Source: Clostridia bacterium (GTDB lineage: Bacteria; Bacillota; Clostridia; Oscillospirales; Acutalibacteraceae). Taken from it: DNA of 43,636 nt. Both the position numbers and the translations under genes were made by a program. The notes below the pieces were generated by a model. The model ran no database searches, had not been told where the DNA came from, and worked only from the letters and a program-made list of their open reading frames with translations. Numbering within the stretch: position 1 is the stretch's first letter; each line of letters starts with the position of its first letter. Positions 40,498 through 43,636 of this stretch are shown in pieces. The DNA lies in NCBI GenBank assembly GCA_017550105.1, contig JAFYLQ010000021.1, positions 1-43,636 on the forward strand, read 5' to 3'.

Positions 40498-42042
40498 ATG
40501 GTTAAAAATTATGATGCGGTTGTCATCGGCGCAGGTAACGGCGGTCTCGTTGCGGCAGCACGTCTTGCCAAAGAGGGCAAAAAAACCTTACTTATTGAGC
40601 GTCACAATCTCCCCGGTGGCTTTGCCACAAGCTTTGTAAGGGGCAGGTTCGAATTTGAAGCATCACTCCACGAGCTTTGCGGTGTGGGACCCATTACGGG
40701 CAAATCACCCCTTCAGAAGATTTTTACGGAGATTGGTGCGGCGGATAAAATCGAGTGGCTTTCCCTTGACGAAGCCTACAGATTAATCACCCTTGACGAA
40801 AACGACAAGTGCGACTACGTTATGCCCTTGGGCAAGGAAGCCTTTATTAACAAGCTTGAGGAGTACGACCCCGGCTCATCCGAGGTTGTAAGAAAGATTT
40901 TTGACCTTATTGAGAGCGTTGAAAAAACCCTCGATTTTGTTGAAGCAATTGACGACTTCAAGCCCTCAATGATAAAAGAAATTTTCTCCGAGCACACGGA
41001 GTTCCTTAAGGTTGCAAACTATTCCGTTGACGAGGTGCTTGACGTGTTCGGCGTAAGCAAAACCACAAGGGATATACTTAACGGCTATTGGTGTTACCTT
41101 GGTCAGCCCACGGACGAGCTTAACGTTATCCACTATTTCACAATGCTTCACGCATATATTATTGACGGTGCGGTTATTCCCCGTGGCAGAAGCCATCAGA
41201 TAAGCACCGCCTTGCTTGAGGCATTCACCGAAAACGGCGGTGAAGCTTGGTTTAACACAAGCGTTAGCAAAATAACTATGACTGACGGCAAGGCAACGGG
41301 CGTTGTGCTTGACGACGGCACCGAAATAAGTGCCAAGGCTATCATCTGCAACGCCTCACCCTACAACGCCTTCACAAAACTTATGGACGAAAAGGACGTT
41401 CCCGAAAAATTCAAAAAAGAGGTTAATGCAAGAACCCTTTCCTCAAAGGGCTTTGCGGTGTTCCTTGGTCTTAACCGCAGTGCAGACGAATTAGGGCTTA
41501 ACAACCACACCTATTTCATTTATCCCAACAACGATAACAGGCAGTGCTACGAGGATAGCAAAAAGCTTGAAACCAACAACGTTCAGGCAACCGTGTGCCT
41601 TAACAGAGCATTTAATGATTGCTCACCCGAGGGCACAAGCATTCTTTATATGACCTCAATTTTTGCAGGTGATGAATGGAGCAGTATTTCTGCCGAGGAT
41701 TACTATAAAACCAAGGTTTCATTTGCAACAAAAATGATAGATAATTTTGAAAAAGCAACAGGTGTCAAAATACGTGATTATATTGAAGAAATCGAAATTG
41801 CGGCACCTATGACCTATGCACGCTACACCGACGCCCCCGCAGGAACCATCTACGGCTACGAGGCAAGCAAGGATGACGGCATTGTTAAACGAATCGTTTT
41901 TGGTTTGCTTGAAAAGGGCATTCCCGGTCTTTATTTCGCAGGTGGCTACGCCGTAAGGCATATGGGCTACTCACCAAGCTACACAACGGGCAATCTTGCG
42001 GCAAAGGCTGCAATTCTTGATATGGAAAAGGAGGGAAAATAA
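40498..42042 (+). CDS. CrtI/RetSat-like FAD-dependent oxidoreductase
   Basis: The 514-residue protein starts at the ATG at 40498, preceded by GAAAGAAG. It has the dinucleotide-binding motif VVIGAGNGGLVAAARLAKEG, then LIERHNLPGGFATSF. The C-terminal FAD motif is GLYFAGGYAVRHMGYSPSYTTGN. Overall it resembles phytoene desaturases, carotenoid isomerases and retinol saturases. No other carotenoid gene is present, and in an anaerobe a reductive or isomerising role on a polyene or hydrophobic enone seems more likely. Its stop overlaps the start of the reductase gene (TAATG), implying coupled synthesis with an electron donor. Confidence 0.85.
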   Translation: MVKNYDAVVIGAGNGGLVAAARLAKEGKKTLLIERHNLPGGFATSFVRGRFEFEASLHELCGVGPITGKSPLQKIFTEIGAADKIEWLSLDEAYRLITLDENDKCDYVMPLGKEAFINKLEEYDPGSSEVVRKIFDLIESVEKTLDFVEAIDDFKPSMIKEIFSEHTEFLKVANYSVDEVLDVFGVSKTTRDILNGYWCYLGQPTDELNVIHYFTMLHAYIIDGAVIPRGRSHQISTALLEAFTENGGEAWFNTSVSKITMTDGKATGVVLDDGTEISAKAIICNASPYNAFTKLMDEKDVPEKFKKEVNARTLSSKGFAVFLGLNRSADELGLNNHTYFIYPNNDNRQCYEDSKKLETNNVQATVCLNRAFNDCSPEGTSILYMTSIFAGDEWSSISAEDYYKTKVSFATKMIDNFEKATGVKIRDYIEEIEIAAPMTYARYTDAPAGTIYGYEASKDDGIVKRIVFGLLEKGIPGLYFAGGYAVRHMGYSPSYTTGNLAAKAAILDMEKEGK

Positions 42043-43211
42043 TGAGCAAGAAAAAGTTCACTGCACACGGCAACCTCAAAGACACCCTTAACACAGTAAA
42101 ATTTTTAACAGAACGAATTAAATTTGTTAACAGTGCCGAGCCGGTGCTTCCCACACCTACTGATGATTTTGGGGTAAACAAGGTTGCAAGGAGCCTCCAC
42201 CCCAAGGAGCAAAGCCTTGTTATCACTAAAATTGAAGAGCATTCAGACATTGCCAAAAGCTATTATTTTAAAAGCGAAGGCACTCCCCTTGCCTATTTCA
42301 AGGCGGGTCAGTACCTTACCTTTAAGCTTGAAATCGGCTCCTCGGTTGTTACCCGCTCATATTCGATTGCATCCTCTCCTGCAAGTGCCCTTAAGGGTGA
42401 ATATCAGATAACCGTTAAGCGCATTGCTGACGGCTTCGTTTCAGATTATATTCTTGACAATTGGCAGGTCGGCGACAACGTGACCGCCTACGCCCCCGAG
42501 GGTAATATGGTTTATAACCCCTTAAGAGATGCACAGAATATAATTGCCATTGCAGGCGGTAGCGGTATTACACCCTTCCTTTCACTTGCCCGTGCAATTG
42601 CCGAGGGTGACGAGGACTGCTCACTTACCCTTCTTTACGGTTGCAGAAAATCCGACGAAATCCTTTTCAGAAACGAGCTTGACGCCCTTTCAGAGGGTAA
42701 CGAAAAAATCAACGTAGTCTACGTGCTCAGCCACAGCGATGAGGAGGGCTACGAAAAAGGCTTCGTTGGTGCGGATATTATCAGAAAATACGCACCCGAG
42801 GGTAAATACAGTATTTTTGTATGCGGACCCGAGGGCTTGTATAAATTCCTTGAAGCCGAGCTTCCCAAATTAGAAATCGAAAGAAAATTCATTCGCTTCG
42901 AGGTTTTCTCATCGGGCAAAAAGACCGACGAACCCAAGGAGTACACCATCACCGTTATTAACCGTGGCGATGAAACAGTAATCAAGGCAAACAGTAACGA
43001 AACGGTGCTTTGTGCCTTCGAGCGTGGGGGCATTGTTGTTCCCGCAAGATGCCACACGGGTGAATGCGGATTTTGCAGAAGCAAGCTTGTAAGCGGCAAG
43101 GTTTACATTCCCGAGGGTGAGGATAAACGCCGTATAGGTGACGTGCAGTTTAACTACATCCACCCCTGCTGCACCTACCCCGAATCCGACCTTGTTGTTA
43201 GGATTAACTGA
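42042..43211 (+). CDS. Ferredoxin-reductase-type flavoprotein with C-terminal plant-type 2Fe-2S domain
   Basis: The 389-residue protein has an N-terminal helical segment (1-45). The FAD domain contains RSYSIASSP, and the NAD(P) domain has IAIAGGSGITPFLSLAR, LLYGCRKSDEI and FVCGPEGLY. A C-terminal ferredoxin domain carries the 2Fe-2S cysteines C337, C342, C345 (CHTGECGFC) and C376 or C377. It should pass electrons from NAD(P)H through FAD to the cluster. The ATG overlaps the flavoenzyme stop, and a GGAGGG lies just upstream. The obvious partner is that flavoenzyme. Confidence 0.9.
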   Translation: MSKKKFTAHGNLKDTLNTVKFLTERIKFVNSAEPVLPTPTDDFGVNKVARSLHPKEQSLVITKIEEHSDIAKSYYFKSEGTPLAYFKAGQYLTFKLEIGSSVVTRSYSIASSPASALKGEYQITVKRIADGFVSDYILDNWQVGDNVTAYAPEGNMVYNPLRDAQNIIAIAGGSGITPFLSLARAIAEGDEDCSLTLLYGCRKSDEILFRNELDALSEGNEKINVVYVLSHSDEEGYEKGFVGADIIRKYAPEGKYSIFVCGPEGLYKFLEAELPKLEIERKFIRFEVFSSGKKTDEPKEYTITVINRGDETVIKANSNETVLCAFERGGIVVPARCHTGECGFCRSKLVSGKVYIPEGEDKRRIGDVQFNYIHPCCTYPESDLVVRIN

Positions 43212-43217
43212 TAAAAC

Positions 43218-43249
43218 AAAAGTGGTCAGGCTACCTGACCACTTTTTTA
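43218..43249 (+). terminator. Terminator of the flavoenzyme/reductase operon
   Basis: AGTGGTCAGG (43221-43230) pairs with CCTGACCACT (43234-43243) across a three-base loop. Six T follow. Confidence 0.93.
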
Positions 43250-43636
43250 ATGCAGAATGCAAAATGCAAAATGCAGAATTATCGGGGCTTCGCCGAATTA
43301 TAGATAATGTAAAAGTAATGCGAAGCCTATCATCCCATTTTTGCGGAGCAAAAAAGGGAGGGGGACCATTGGCTCTGCCAATGGTGGTGGGTAGTTCTAT
43401 TACCACTTTTCTTCAGTCGGATAGAACAACCAACCACCGTAGGGGCTGAGGCTTGCCCAGCCCGAAAAAATAAAATTAACAACAAAACAAAACGGGTCAG
43501 GCGAGCCTGACCCCTACAGTAATTTATTGTTTTCATCAACTTTTCATAAATTCGGCTTGCCCCATAATTCCTCATTCCTAAGTCCTCATTCCTAATTCCT
43601 CATTCCTAATTATAATCGGCTGTGCCCCTTAATTCT
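43250..43636. repeat. Repeat cluster at right edge (families A, B, C)
   Basis: TGCAGAATGCAAAATG words come first, then a GGGGCTTCGCCGAAT linker. A full family A copy (43317-43430) has hairpin CCATTGGC/GCCAATGG at 43366-43384, and a full family B copy runs 43439-43517. CTCATTCCTAATTC words (43566-43611) and a truncated linker follow. It is nearly the same A-B arrangement as 37017-37219. No gene is seen; the cluster continues past the window. Confidence 0.78.

Overview
The window looks like the chromosome of a gut-type anaerobic Firmicute (class Clostridia, probably Oscillospiraceae-like and uncultured). The reasons are type-I-dockerin-like calcium repeats on secreted proteins, BspA-type leucine-rich repeats, strong GGAGG ribosome sites, TTGACA/TATAAT promoters with 17-base spacers, frequent TTG starts, and gene gaps filled with families of short structured repeats. 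This placement is inference; no rRNA or other marker gene is present.

Layout. Positions 202-3489 (minus) hold a two-gene operon: a membrane protein of unknown function and a modular secreted glucosaminidase (autolysin). A GPH-type sugar symporter follows (3641-5215, minus), then a polar amino-acid ABC importer (5483-7884, minus) whose binding protein appears to be a natural circular permutation. A secreted LRR-dockerin protein (8391-9473, plus) abuts a 15-kb phage-derived block (9465-24877). That block has 18 tightly packed minus-strand genes: small Cys-rich protein, small and large terminase, portal, Prp-like protease, scaffold, N4-gp56-type capsid, short-tail proteins, fibre and tip proteins, holins and amidase. 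A divergent repressor plus a mini ImmA-like protein completes it. There is no integrase, recombinase or replication gene. The repressor's likely operator lies exactly between the -35 and -10 of the structural promoter. The block is therefore either a trimmed podovirus-like prophage or a domesticated, GTA-like particle locus.

Right of the phage block are a YdjC/ChbG-type deacetylase and a membrane-anchored peptidoglycan-binding protein (25238-27252, minus) and a stand-alone E2-type acyltransferase (27706-28635, minus). Next come a three-gene heterodimeric ABC exporter system with zinc ribbons and a DUF1854 protein (28920-34025, plus), a secreted EEP-fold phosphodiesterase (34324-35208, plus) and a membrane-embedded M28 peptidase (35311-36567, plus). 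A 1.2-kb repeat region follows, then a TIM-barrel/metallophosphatase operon (37787-40281, minus) and a translationally coupled pair, CrtI/RetSat-like flavoenzyme plus ferredoxin-reductase/2Fe-2S protein (40498-43211, plus).

The gaps carry at least three dispersed repeat families. Family A is a double hairpin whose second stem shows compensatory base changes between copies. Family B is about 80 bp, bounded by GTAGGGG/CCCCTAC with two internal GC-rich hairpins. Family C is made of short tandem words (CATT-, TACG- and CCTAATT-based). A longer repeat D (about 190 bp) occurs twice in inverted orientation. All functional calls come from reading protein sequence and motifs; nothing was searched against a database.
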